From Sanderia malayensis (lineage: Eukaryota; Cnidaria; Scyphozoa; Semaeostomeae; Pelagiidae), in assembly GCA_013076295.1 (NCBI GenBank), contig RQOL01000392.1:62001-126000 (forward strand): 64,000 nucleotides of DNA, read 5' to 3'. A model generated the notes under the pieces. The model did not search any database. It was not told where the DNA came from and saw only the letters and a list, made by a program, of their open reading frames with translations. Positions 11,807 to 24,314 of the stretch are shown one piece after another. Every line of letters begins with the position of its first letter. The stretch's first letter is position 1. The translations under genes were made by a program, and so were the position numbers.

Positions 11807-11870
11807 TTATTTAGTGTAAGATGGTGCTTGCAAGTGTCTCTTAGAGGATTCGAGTTCAAGACATTTTCAT
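11784..11870 (+). mobile_element. Second tRNA-like SINE head, facing the opposite way
   Basis: It starts GTGTAGCCTAGTGGTTAAGG with an A box at 11787-11797 and an approximate B box GGATTCGAGTTC at 11846-11857, then runs into A-unit sequence. Between the boxes it differs from the minus-strand head, so it is not a simple palindromic copy. It has no body or tail and appears to be a truncated second insertion. Confidence 0.55.
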
Positions 11871-11970
11871 CTCACACTAAAGTTATCAACTTTCAGAAAC
11901 GGCTTTCAGGGGGGGGCAGGGTGGGCGCTGCCAGGGGGGAAGATTCGACCTCCCACCTTCAAGTGTTTTA

Positions 11971-12600
11971 GAACAGTCATAGTATTGTAGGGTATTGTAT
12001 TGTAGGGTATTGTATTATAGGGTATGTATTGTAGGGTATTTATTGTAGGGTATTTATTGTAGGGTATGTATTGTAGGGTATGTATTGTAGGGTATCTTAT
12101 GTAGGGTATGTGTTGTAGGGTATGTATTGTAGGATATTTATTGTAGGGTATGTATTGTAGGGTATGTATTGTAGGGTATGTATTGTAGGGTATTTATTGT
12201 AAGGTATTTATTGTAGGGTATGTATTGTAGGGTATGTATGTAGGGTATGTATGTAGGGTATGTATGTAGGGTATGTATGTAGGGTATGTATGTAGGGTAT
12301 GTATGTAGGGTATGTATGTAGGGTATGTATGTAGGGTATGTATGTAGGGTATGTATGTAGGGTATGTATGTATGTATGTATGTATGTATGTATGTATGTA
12401 TGTATGTATGTATGTATGTATGTATGTATGTATGTATGTATGTATGTATGTATGTATGTATGTTTGTATGTATGTATGTATGTATGTATGTATTTATGTA
12501 TGTAGGTATGTATGTATATTATGTATAGTATTTTTATACATAGTATATAGGGTATGTATTTATGTATATATTTATGTATAGTATCTATAGTAAGTATGTT
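11971..12600 (+). repeat. Minisatellite grading into (TATG)n in A3
   Basis: 14-bp TAGGGTATGTATTG units give way at about 12236 to a run of about ten 13-bp TAGGGTATGTATG units, then from about 12360 to pure (TATG)n for about 150 bases. A tail of TATAGTAT variants follows to 12600. The gradient shows how the 14-mer could shorten to the tetranucleotide. Confidence 0.88.
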
Positions 12601-14282
12601 AATATTAATATGCAGTGCTTCTATTTCTAACTTTTGTAATTCATTAAAAAAAACACTGGAAAACAGACACTGTCCTTCTTTTTGAACAAATGATCTTCAA
12701 TTAACAAATCTTAAAATGAACTCACCTAACTATAATAAGGAATGACCACAAACATTCACTTTATGTCTGGGCTCCTGAAAAAAAACAAGAAATCATGTAA
12801 TCTACTTTATAGCATGTTGGCTCATCTCAGTTCTTTTCATGTGGCCTCAAGTCTATAAATGTAAGTCATTTATTGTAACTGCAAATCATTAATTACTTCC
12901 ACCTCATGTATTCACCCACTCAAACAACGTATAAAACCTTCTTACCTTTGGTCAACCTTCCATGGCCTACTCTTATTATTGGTATTTTTACCAACAGCAA
13001 TATTTCTGAAGATATAACAGATCTCCAAAAATAAAATCAATGCACTTCATTCTCCATGTGTCCGTGGTGGAACATGTTTTTCCTGTTGTTGTGTTCAACA
13101 ACCTTCACCATCAAAATCCCCACAATGCCATGGTGAGAAATGATCTATTTCTAGATATCTTGCATAATAAAGTCTACCAAATTATTTCTTCTTATACTTA
13201 GAGATCGACAAAACAGAATGAATGAATCATCATAATAATAATAATAACAACAACGAGGCACGCCGCCGAATAGAGGCCACAAAACTTTCACATTGGCGCG
13301 AATTTAAAATAGCAATTGCGTGTTTACTTTCTTGCTACATCAAATGTAAAATTTTTGTTCAACATCTAACGTTGTTAGAAATTGGAAGAAAATAATAATT
13401 ATCTATATATTGAGAAAAAATCTTACAAAGATTGTTTTACTTTGTTATTGGTAAGTTGAATGTTGAAATTTACCTTTCCTAAACAATCCATATTTACACC
13501 AACAGCGTCTTCTTTAAGGCCAGGTTGTCTTTCATTGCATCGCAATGCACTGTCTTTTTTACCGTTTCTGTCATCTGGTTTTTAGCGTTTCTGTCATCTG
13601 GCTTCTGGGTTAACATACAGCCAGTTTTGTTGTAAAGTAAAGTAAAGCAAAGTGAAGTTTTTTTATAAAGTAAGTATTTCACTCCTTCACTTCAGCATGA
13701 CATTTTATTCTTATTTCAATCAACACAATAATATACAAGTTAAACATGTTAAACATTCATTTGTATTAATGGCAACTTTCTTTTTAAATGTTTAAATGCC
13801 TCACCCTGTAATGTACATTGATCTCCCAAATCTGAAGCTTAACTACTTAGCTGAACAATCACAACAATTTCTTATCAATAAAAAGCAAATTAACTGCATA
13901 ATGCAAATAAAATCTAGCCTTCACAAACACATCAAATGGGTGATTAACTTTTCCAATTTATACATTATCGCAACTGTTTTCCTTTTAGTTCTTGAAGAAC
14001 ACAATAGAAAGAGTGATGTAGGTCATAAGATAAAGTGCTCCAATATTTTTATTTGGGAACTTTAAATAACCAATAATTTAATTCCACGATCAACAGTACT
14101 TTCAAACATTTCTTACAATTATGCTTGAAATTATTTATTTTATCTTGCAGCTCACCAAAAAACAACAAAACCCATCCACTTGCTCACAAAAATCACTCTT
14201 ATTTCAAATATTAACATTTTCACTTAAATTGGGTTGCATATAAAACACATTTTTTTCTTTTTTTTATATCATCTCTCGCAAA
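12601..14282 (+). promoter_or_regulatory. Upstream region of the A3 Rep/Helicase gene
   Basis: The AT-rich, 1.7-kb region has no convincing coding sequence. At 13295-13310 it contains GGCGCGAATTTAAAAT, a GC core like an E2F site followed by a TATA-like stretch. The same motif lies upstream of accessory gene 2. A possible 5'-UTR intron runs from AAAGTAAGTATTTC (near 13670) to TTATCTTGCAG (ends 14151), about 130 bases before the gene. Promoter and intron assignments are inference. Confidence 0.4.
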
Positions 14283-16224
14283 ATGCCAAAAAAGCCAGAA
14301 AAAGCATCACCGGCTCAAGGCGCTGCGATCAAGTAAGGAAAGCAAATCGCCGAAGTCGTGAGAATAACCAACAGCCTCATCCTGCTGATTTACCACCCGA
14401 TAATACGGTACAGGGAGCAGTGAATGATCTTCACCAGTTGCAGCAAGAATACCCTCAGCAACCAGCCCCAGAATATCAACCACTCCCAGTTCATTATCCA
14501 CAGATGCAAGCACTCTATGTGCCATGGCAACTACCTGCGATGCTTCCCCACTATGGACTTATAGCAGTACCGCAACCAATAAACATTGGCTTACAATATC
14601 CTGCAGCACTGGCCCCTCAACTTCAGGTACACAACTCAATAACTTCTGCTAAACTTTTCCAATCACGTCAACCATATATTATACAGCTTTTTGTAATTAA
14701 AAACTATCAAAATTAAATCAGTTATTATATCAACCAAATTATCAATACTTTTCCATCTGCAGGTACCGCAGATGGTTATGCAGTTGCAACCACCCCTTCT
14801 GAATCGTAATCATGAAGGTCCAGCAGCAATACAAACGGCAGATGTGGAGATGCTTAATGTAAATCAAGCTCAAAATTACAATGAGGTAAAACAAAATTGT
14901 TAACAAAAGCTAACTACAGTTAGGCAACTCCATTTTCCATAACCCAAATCCCTCATGCAATTTCCCTGCTTGAGACATGTAAAATTATAAGTTCCCCTGT
15001 AAATTTATATCAATTTACATAGTCACACAGTAATGACATTAAAATTTCTATTAACTAATGACTAAAATAACTAATTTAATTTAATTTTCATTATCAACAG
15101 ATGCGGCCAATGCAGATGCAACCCCAAACACATATTGAAAATGAAAATAATGAAATTGAAAGGCCAGCACAACCTGATGAAATCAACGTGGAACAACACA
15201 TTCCAATTCCACATGATAATCAGGTAAAACAGACTACCATCACAATTGGCTTAAAATACACCAGTCAATCTCCATAGTACCATGTCAGGAAATTATTTTA
15301 CTCTCTAAATAGACATATCTTCACAAGTTTCAGTTTTATGCATTTCAAAACACATGATTGAATTATATTAACTTAGATTGCATTGCATTTCAGGATCCAC
15401 AAATATTGCCTGCTGCTATGGAATTGCAACCCAACCTTGAAAATGAGAATGAAGAGAATCAAATAGCGGTACAACCACAAGAAGTTGAAATGCATGACGA
15501 AATCCAACCACAACACCAAGATGATGTCCCCAACCCATCGAACCTCAAGAAAGGGAAGTAAATCAACCTATTCTTGAAATTCCTCAATTCTCCCCAATGC
15601 CTCATCATCTTGGGAAAATGACCAGAACATGTATTCACTGTGAAGCGAAGTACTTCCGAGAGGAACTCAACTCAAAAAAGCAATACAACAAATGTTGTAT
15701 GGGAGGATTAATAACTCTCGATCCCATTCAACCACCCCCGGCAAATGTGATGCATTTATACACTGGAACTACTGAGGAATCTAAATATTTTCTCAAAAAT
15801 TTCCGTAGATACAATTCGCTAATGGCGATGGCATCCTGGACAGCTAACGTTGTAAGACAGGCTAATGCAGGACCACCAGTCATCACCATCCATGGAAACG
15901 CATACCATATGACAGGTAGATAGAACGTCCGCCTCTTACCTCTTATATTATGCTACATTTTCATATAATAGCTTCACGTGATGAAACGGATGTTGACAGA
16001 ACGCTCAAGTCCTTTCCCGCCCAATCTACAATGGATTAGCTCTTTACTATCCTTGCCTTGATATTAAGAGTTACCAACAGCAATATTTCTGAACATATAA
16101 CAGATCACAAAAAATAAGAAAATCAAGGCGCTTTTTGATGCTTACATAACAAAACACTTGCTGCATTGAAAATTACAGTCGATATAACGAAGTACAATTT
16201 ACAATGTTTATTTGAATTCAACAG

Positions 16225-17408
16225 GGGTAACTGAAACCGACAGGTCCCGAAAATATGCAGAATTATACATTATGGACACCCAACAAGCACTGCAAGAACG
16301 CCAGAATACACCCAGAGAACAAAACTTGGACTTAGACATGGTGGCGCTGCTGCAAAACGAATTGATGGCAGTAAATCGATTTGCTCAACATTTTAAAACA
16401 ATGGGAGAGGTACTGGAAGAGCAAAGGCAGCAAGCCATTGCCAATGATCAGCCTATTCCCACGTTCAAGATGATTATTACCGGTCACCCAGAACAAGATC
16501 GAAGATATGACAATCCTACTGCCAGAGAAATTGCAGCAGTCTACACTACACGCAATGGCGGTGCTCCTAATCCAGAGGACAGAGAGCTTCAAATTCGAAC
16601 AAGGCGTGGTAATCTTATGAAGATTAATGCCATAGATCCTGTTGCGGATCCTCTAACCTATCCATTGTTGTTCTTTCAGGGTGATCGTGGATACAGCGTG
16701 GACCTTCAACGTCTACCTACACGTGAAGGACAAGGCCAGCAAAATGCTAATCGTAACCACCGTACCAAACTTACAATCGCCGAATATTATTCGTACCGAA
16801 TACAAGTCAGAAATCAACTGTCCACCATCCACAGGGCAACACTTCTCTTTCAACAATATTTGGTGGATGCATACACCAAAATAGAAGGAAACAAGCTCAA
16901 CTGGATTTTGCACAATCAACGGCAATTACGTGCTGACAGTTATCGAGGCCTGATGGATCACCTGAACAGAAGGGCTGAAATCGAAAATCAAATGGCTAGG
17001 GCAAACAATCCCAACGAACCCCTTCATATTGATGTCGGTCGTGTTGTCATACTTCCCTCATCTTTTTCAGGCAGTCAACGAAATATGTACCAGAACTTTC
17101 AAGATGCAATGACCATCGTAAGAAAGTATGGCAAGCCTGACATCTTCCTAACCATGACCGCCAATCCGCAAGTGGAAGGAGATTTCAGAAAACATTCTAC
17201 CACACCAGAAGTCGAATGACCGGCCTGACATCGTCACATGAGTATTTCAACAGAAACTACAAGAACTACTGGAAGATGTCCTTCACAAGCACATTCTCGG
17301 ACACACTATTGCACATGTATATGTCATCGAATTTCAGAAGAGAGGACTACCACACGCTCACATGATTCTGTTCCTCTCCGAGGTGATAGACCACGAACAC
17401 CTGAAGAG
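16225..17408 (+). pseudogene. Rep (HUH) exon of copy 1, frame broken
   Basis: Exon 5 carries the Helitron-like N-terminal domain from TGVTETDRSRKYAE onward. Rep motif 1 (FLTMTANP) is followed by QVEGD where copy 2 has RWKEI: one extra base near 17165 shifts the frame, which then stops at 17217-17219. The HUH sequence (LPHAHMILFL) survives in another frame at about 17350. No full-length Rep can be made from this copy. Confidence 0.88.
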
Positions 17409-18988
17409 GTAACATCTGTAGCAATAATCTATTATAGAGTAAAGATTTATATGCATTAGATTAGATTTATTATACATTTATTATTGAGTATGAAATATTA
17501 TCATCAGTTGTATTGCTTAGTAAAAACACAGTGCATTTTGATGTGTAGAACTTACATGTGATATTTTTCTCGAAACCTACAGGTAGATCGACTCATATCA
17601 GCTGAAATTCCGGACCCACAGGATGCAAGATATCACAATTGTACTAAGCACATGACGCATGGACCATGCGGTGATATAAACCCCGGATGTGTTTGCATGG
17701 AGAATAACAAATGCAAAAACGATTTCCGAAAGATCGCACTGCCGAAACACAAGTCAATGCGAATGGTTATCCACTCTACAGACGACGCTGTCGTCACCCA
17801 GTCAATCTGGAAGATCGACTTCTAGATGATACATGGGTTGTGCCACATAATCGCCATCTTCTACTCAAGTATCAGTGTCACATTAATCTCGAAATATGTA
17901 GCACTGTGAAGTCCGTGAAATATATTTTCAAATATATTCATAAAGGACAAGATATGGCACACGTGGAAATTCTTCAAGGACAGCAGCAACAAGTACCTCA
18001 AGATATTGAGCACGATGAAGTACGCCAATACATCAACGCCCGGTATATTGGACCTCACGAAGCTGTTCACAGAATATTCCAATTTCCATGCACGAGAAAA
18101 GTCACACTATCAAACGTCTGCATGTTCATCTACCTGATCAGCAGACCGTATACTTTCAGGATAATGGCGGGTCGAACAATTACAAAACATCAATGAAAAA
18201 ACCACACTGACGTCTTGGTTTGAATTGAATGCACAAGACCCGGCTGCACGCCAATATCTCTATCACGAGATTCCTGAACACTATGTTTTCAACGAGCGCA
18301 CCAAAACATGGAAAGCAAGACAGCGGAGAACACTGCCTGTCATAGGCAGAATATATCAAGTTCACCCACGACCATGTGAGCAAAGGTTCGCACTGAGACT
18401 ATTGCTTCTCCATAAACGAGGTGCCACGTCGTTTGAAGATCTTCGTACGATAGAAGGAAACCTATGCAATTCCTTCAAAGACGCTGCTTTAGCTCTAGGT
18501 CTGTTGGAAGATGATGCTGAAATCATACGCTGTTTGGAGGAGGCAGTTATTTTCAACATGCCAGTACAACTGAGACAGTTGTTTGCAACATTACTCCTTT
18601 TTCAAACACCTTCTGATATCGCAGCACTCTTCAACATGTTCAAAGAAGCATTAAGTGAAGACTTTGTACGACGTGATCAAGTCAATCATCCAGATATGGC
18701 CATAGCTTTTGAAGACCGACACATGTATCAATGTCTACATGACATTGACGAAAATTTGAAAGTACATGGTCAATCGATCACTAATTATGCTGACCTTCCT
18801 CAACTTCCAGCCGACTATGTCATTCCTGAACGAGGTACTAATGTGTTATTTTCAAATATGTACTGTATTAGTAAGAATATAATAATGTATCCTAAATCGT
18901 GCAGACAAGGGCATTTACGTATTTTTGCACATGATTCTCCTAGCTTTCTTTCCAATTTTATTGCAATATATTTCACTTATTATTACAG

Positions 18989-20544
18989 AGGAAGATGACA
19001 TGGATGTTGGCAATGCCAGAGAGGAAGGAGAACGAATGCTGGCCGCATTGAACCCTGAACAGCGAGCCATATACACGGGAATCACTGATGCTATCAACGC
19101 GCAATCCGAACAGAACTGTCACTTTGTTGACGGGCCGGCTGGAACCGGGAAAACTTTCCTTTACAACACGTTGGTTCACAATCTGCAAGCCAATGGACAT
19201 AAAGTTCAGTGCATGGCGTGGTCAGGAATTGCTGCAACACTGCTCATAAATGGTAGAACTTCACATTCTACCTTTCAAATTCCTATACCACTTCAAGCTG
19301 AATCAACGTGTAATGTCAAGAGACAGAGCAGGAGAGCACAGGTATTGCGCGAAACTACCCTATTCATATGGGATGAAGCTTCCATGATTCCCGCACTTGC
19401 ATTACAAGCAGTCGACCGACTGCTTCGAGACATTACACATGTCGACAGACCATTTGGTGGCAAGTTCATGCTACTTGGTGGTGACTTCAGACAGGTTCTA
19501 CCTGTCGTCACGAAAGCAGGAAGGGAAAGAATTGTAGCAGAGACTCTAAAATCACACCAGATCATTGATCTATGGACAAAGTTTCAGCAGCATCGTTTAC
19601 ACACCAACATGAGAGCCGTTCAAGATGATTCATACCGTGAATTCTCAGAATGGCTTCTCAGACTTGGCAACAAGCAAGAAGCACACGATGCACTGGACAA
19701 CGTAATTCTGCCACAACAGATATGCACTTCGTCTAAAGAAGACATGCTGAACTTCATTTTTCCCAGGCCGAACACACCAGATTCACACCTAATGATGGAT
19801 CCTGTAACAATGTCTGAACGCTGTTGCCTGACTCCGAAGAATGACTTATCACATCAAGTGAACGACTTAATTCTGGACAGACTTCAAACAGCCGAAAGAA
19901 CTTATTACAGCACAGACAGTGTTGTCACAGACGATCCAGATGAGGAAGAGGCCTACCCCATTGAATTTCTCAACCAACTCACTCCGAATGGAATGCCGTT
20001 GCACAGACTTAAACTCAAGGTAGGAAGAGTACAATCTTTCATCCTATTAACATTAAATTATTATGTGCAAAGGTAGTGCACCATAAAAAAGCGTCATTAA
20101 TCACAATAATATTCATTGCATTAGGTTGGTGCAACGATCATTCTTCTGCGGAATCTCAATCCAAAGAAAGGTCTTTGCAACGGAACAAGACTCATAGTTC
20201 GGCATCTGCGACGTCACGTGATCACAGCAGAGATCATTACCAAGGAGCACAGAGGACAACGGGTCATGATTCCCAAGATCACAGTCTCCACTCAGGACAC
20301 GGAAATGCCGTTCAAAATGAAACGCCGACAGTTTCCAGTCAGACTTGCATACTGCTTGACAATCAACAAGGCACAGGGGCAATCCCTGAGGTATGTTGGT
20401 TTGTATTTACCTGAGCCCGTGTTCACACATGGTCAATTATATGTGGCCATGTCCAGAGCAACATCATTTAACGGGCTCAAAGTATTCCTCCCAGAGGAAA
20501 CACACAGGAAAACAAAGAACATTGTTTTCCAAGAAGTCCTGTAA
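18989..20544 (+). CDS. Pif1-like SF1 helicase domain of copy 1, exons 7-8 intact
   Basis: Exon 7 (18989-20019) and exon 8 (20125-20544) join in frame as LKLK|VGATI. All helicase motifs are visible in order: Walker A GPAGTGKTFLYN, motif Ia MAWSGIAATLL, Walker B LFIWDEASM, motif III LLGGDFRQVLP, then in exon 8 LTINKAQGQSL (motif V) and LYVAMSRATS (motif VI), ending near FQEVL and TAA. This is the 5'-3' SF1B helicase half of a Helitron transposase. It is the C-terminal part of the large gene, not a separate gene, and upstream exons are frameshifted. The second half of exon 6 (from about 18225) is also open in the right frame. Confidence 0.9.
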
Positions 20545-21720
20545 AGGCTTCATCCTAGAGCGACCATCTGCACAGTTGCTCTACAGAGGGCTGCCTACCA
20601 AAACGCACATACACACATTCAAGGGTACGGGTATTGTGTGTCAACGCAGATCACGTCGCACATAAGTGTGATGTACAGCCGTTACCGGCACCCTTCTAGA
20701 GTGAATTCATTCTAGATAACACTGATCTGCGGAGACCAACTGGACATTACACCATCCACATGTCCAGGGGTGACTGCACCACACACAGCAGTCGGCACAG
20801 TCCTGAATCCTGCGTAGCGCCCGATTATTAAGAGTTATGCGTTGCCATTTTCTCCGATATTGCCTATGGGAAAGTGGATTTCCTTACTCTGTGAAAACTG
20901 CAAATTCTCCCTTAAGGATAGTTACTTTTTGTAAAGCATCGCATTATCAATAAGATCCCCCCCTCTCCTTTTAATACATGAAAACTTAGTCTTAAGCTAT
21001 AGAGGCCCCTTTAGTGTTTACTGTTATATACTTCCAAATTTCAATTGCACTTTTCACCAACAAGGAAAACTCGAACAAAGGTTACTCCTTGACGCTGGTG
21101 TTCGAGCTTTTAACTAATGTAACCGGCAATCTTATTCTTTTTTTTGCTATGTACAAACGTAATCCTCAAAACAAACGACCGCGGTTATTGAAAGAATACA
21201 TTCACGCCGTGGCAGAGATGTATGCTTGCTGAGAGTGAAGTGCTATTGAAGAATCCAAATTGAGGTACTGTCATTTTCCTAAAGACGTCGCTTAACCAAT
21301 CAATTTTGCAACTTGAACTACGGATTGTATGTATCAATTTTTATGGATATTGACAATCACCAATTTTAATAGTAGACTATACCATGACTCAACCTTTTAC
21401 ATTCGTACTTCGCATACAATACAAATATCTATCCACGTCCTTTCAAAACATGTTTTTTGTACTGTATTGTATATCTTTCAGATCTTCCGCATTAATAATA
21501 CTAAGGTTTTTAATTAGCGATTTACGTTTTCAATACAAGATTGCCAGGACTGTCATTTTATCCATCGTTACAGTTTCAATATTCATATATTTGTGTATTT
21601 GACCCATGTAAATCTCCATTCAGTAATATCATAACAAAATTTATCGACTTCGTTTTTAATTAGATGCATTTCTCCTAATATCATTGAAACGAGGCGAGAC
21701 TTCTGTCTCCCATTTCAAAC
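20545..21720 (+). other. Non-coding stretch after the helicase, before accessory gene 1
   Basis: I see no gene. It is nearly identical to 39857-40800 in A5. Just upstream of gene 1 it holds AAGACGTCGCTTAACCAATC (near 21282), a CRE-like palindrome beside a CCAAT box, which could be promoter elements. A polyadenylation site for Rep/Helicase should lie at its left end but I cannot place it. Confidence 0.4.
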
Positions 21721-21734
21721 GCCTTTGTGCTGTC

Positions 21735-22836
21735 TATGTATGATTTTCATCTATGTTATGTCTCATCATCGCACTATTGTTGCCTGTCGGGTCAAAGTTT
21801 CTGTCTGCCAACAAATGGCATCGAGTCAGATTTTGTTGCTGAACTCAATGAAATTATACCTCATAAAGCCTTCCTGGCTCAAAGGAAACAACTACCTTGC
21901 TGTTCACCAAAGGTAAGTCAGGTTCATTTTCATTTTGGACAATCAAACAATGGATATTTAGATATAAGCGAATTTCATATACTGAAATAAGAGAAAATAA
22001 AGCTCATCTATACCCTTACTGACTTAAAGCAGACAACTAGGCTGCTATGAATCAGAGGTCAACAATGTATATTTTCATTTTCATCCCTTTTAATTTGATA
22101 TGTTGTATGGAAATTGCTTAGCTTAGGCCATTTCTACTTTACTCACGGTTTACATATACTTTGTTAGGCCAGAATACTAAAAATTTTCCAATGTTTTTTC
22201 ACTACTTTGTTTTCAGAAGAAGTGTGCATTGCTCTACCAATATCTTCCTGGGGTCTTTATTTTCGTGAATATAGTTTCTGACCAATTTATTCACTTTATG
22301 GCTGCCTTCTTTGTTTTACAAGCAAAGCCCATTGATATCCCAACATGAACCTGCTTTCAATTTCTGTTTATCCAAAATGTTTAATTGTTGTAATGTACAT
22401 GAAGGAAACCAGTGAAAGTCAAGTTCAAGCCCTGGGAAAATTCCACACTTTATTTACTTACAACCTTCCTCATTGCACATGCATTGCATATCTCTTTTGT
22501 CTACCACACTCATTATACTCTTTTCCTATTTTTATACAGATTCATTTAGTCAAAGGCAATGGAAAATTCAATCAATGGTTCAAAGTCTTCTCTTCAGATT
22601 ACTTCCCAAGTCAGGTATAATATTCAAGGTATGATACTCTCTGTTCCATATGAATCAATTAATGCACCTTGCTTAAAAAGCAGACTCAATAAATAAGGGC
22701 TCAATAATATTTCTACATTGACTACCACTAAATGTTTTCTTAACAAATCACTTACAGTATTCTAAACCTACAGGTACTTAATTCTTCCTCATTGTCACTT
22801 AATGATGTTCCTTATCAGGCAGATGTGTTGTCATAA
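21735..22836 (+). pseudogene. Accessory gene 1, copy 1 (three exons, 5' exon disrupted)
   Basis: Exon a ends at 21912, exon b is 22540-22614 and exon c 22774-22836, all with GT-AG signals and joining in phase 0. The frame reads CLPTNGIESDFVAELNE ... SPK | IHLVKGNGKFNQWFKVF ... PSQ | VLNSSSLSLNDVPYQ ... stop. Against the A5 copy there is a 17-base insertion at about 21788-21804 that separates the likely ATG from the rest of exon a. The function is not recognised. No membrane segment or catalytic motif stands out. It lies 1.2 kb after Rep/Helicase on the same strand and has a diverged relative at accessory gene 3. Confidence 0.55.
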
Positions 22837-24314
22837 ACTCAGTGTGCCAGGAACAGACGGCAATGATTTCACAACCATTACAGCACAATATTTTCAAATT
22901 TAGTGGGAAGCATACATTGTATCAATCACTGATAGAAACCTCCATTACACTGGACAAAACAAGCTAAGATGGCTGTTACCACACAAGCAAACAGTATTAA
23001 TGCATTTTAATAATCTATATCTGCATAAATATGTCTTTGTTATCTTACTTGAATATTGAGAGTCTTGCATGATAAGTTTCCCATTGTAAATATCTTTTTA
23101 ACCAGAACCTCATAGTGTATGATGTCTCCTCATTCATTCACTGTGGAAGTGCTTCACAAAGTATTTCTGTTTTTTTTTAATCAACAACATTCCAATTGTA
23201 TATATCATTGACACTTGCTTACGTTTTCAGTATGTAGACACTGTATTACATGAACTGTACTACCATCTTACAATGTGTCTTATATCATAAACAGCTTTCC
23301 CATACAATTAACATGCAAGCACAGAAACTTATTGAATCCTCACAACAATTACAACATAATGGCAACTTGAAGTGACAAGCTTTTTTATAAGGAACCTACA
23401 TGTATAAGGTAGAAAACTTAAGGAACATTTACTACTACAGGCCAAATCACTAATGCATCTTTTAATTTTTAGTATATTAATATTTCCGCACTATTTAAAA
23501 TTAGGAAGCCCGTTCCATTGATTTTCAGTACTTTTACATTATATGAAGCTTCTTCATGTGTTAACCTCTTAATTAAAAAACTTTTACAACTACCTGAGTG
23601 GTCAAAGAGATCTCAAAATAACGAACTTAAACAACTAGGCCCTCAGCTAGGTTCCTTATATGTATTCTCATCGCAATAGTAATTCTAATAGTTATCGCAT
23701 AATTCCAAGCTTTGTTGCCCTTGAAATCTACAATCACAATGCAATCAATGCAGCACCACGTAATGTCCTGGAGCGAATACTATTATCATCAGAATTTCAC
23801 GGGAATTTCGGCGTCCTAGCAACAACAATAGCGGCGCGAAATTTAAAATTTCTCTTGCGTCATACAGGACTTAGCGTGCGTAAAAAATTTTTTAAACTCA
23901 CAACAACAAAAACAACAATTTACGTAAGTACATGTATTTTTAATGTTGCTTTTCCTTTCACATAAAAATACAGGCTATTTATAACTAAACAGCTTTAAAA
24001 AAGCTCAAAGTGCTATATTTTATGTCACAATTGCCAGTGCAGTGGATATTATCACAATAACAATTTTATCCTTTACAGGTTCACTTGAAATAGATAGTTT
24101 TTGCTGATACTGTAAGTTCATGAATTTATTTCTGTGTTTTCTGCCTGTCTTTAGTCTCTTCCCTTCATTGTAAGAAAGATAATAATTATTATTATTATTA
24201 TTAAATATTATTGTAACATCAACAGAACTGTACAGACAAATTCAAACAACCGATACCCTATTAACTCACCTTTCATTGAATGACAATGACAATTTATTTA
24301 TATATAGTTTCAAC
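22837..24314 (+). other. Non-coding stretch between accessory genes 1 and 2
   Basis: AT-rich and without a credible reading frame. It contains GGCGCGAAATTTAAAAT at 23833-23849, matching the motif upstream of Rep/Helicase. After it come a possible 5'-UTR donor TTTAC|GTAAGTACATG (near 23922) and an acceptor TTTATATATAG (ends 24307), only 7 bases before the gene 2 ATG. This suggests gene 2 has a non-coding first exon. Confidence 0.45.

Larger units (their letters stand above)
14283..20544 (+). pseudogene. Helitron Rep/Helicase gene, copy 1 (frameshifted)
   Basis: Eight exons with GT-AG introns: 14283-14626, 14763-14885, 15101-15223, 15394-15915, 16225-17408, 17583-18834, 18989-20019, 20125-20544. 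The conceptual protein is about 1,660 residues, normal for animal Helitrons: a Gln/Pro-rich N-terminus, a Cys-rich zinc-finger-like region, HUH Rep, Y2 tyrosines, a linker domain, then a Pif1-like helicase. Compared with copy 2 this copy has lost an A after the ATG, is shifted near 15540, has an extra base in the Rep motif at about 17165, and has several single-base losses in exons 5-6 (about 17385, 17650, 17715, 18085, 18165). Exons 7 and 8 are intact. The product would nick, transfer and unwind the element's single strand. Confidence 0.9.

Noticed and set aside
11784..11870. A functional tRNA gene
   Set aside because: A and B boxes are present but no cloverleaf acceptor stem pairs, and the B box departs from consensus. 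The context is an insertion with a SINE partner.
15358..15561. Short separate genes at each open frame along the A3 transposase
   Set aside because: They align in order with the exons of one gene in A5; the breaks are introns or frameshifts.
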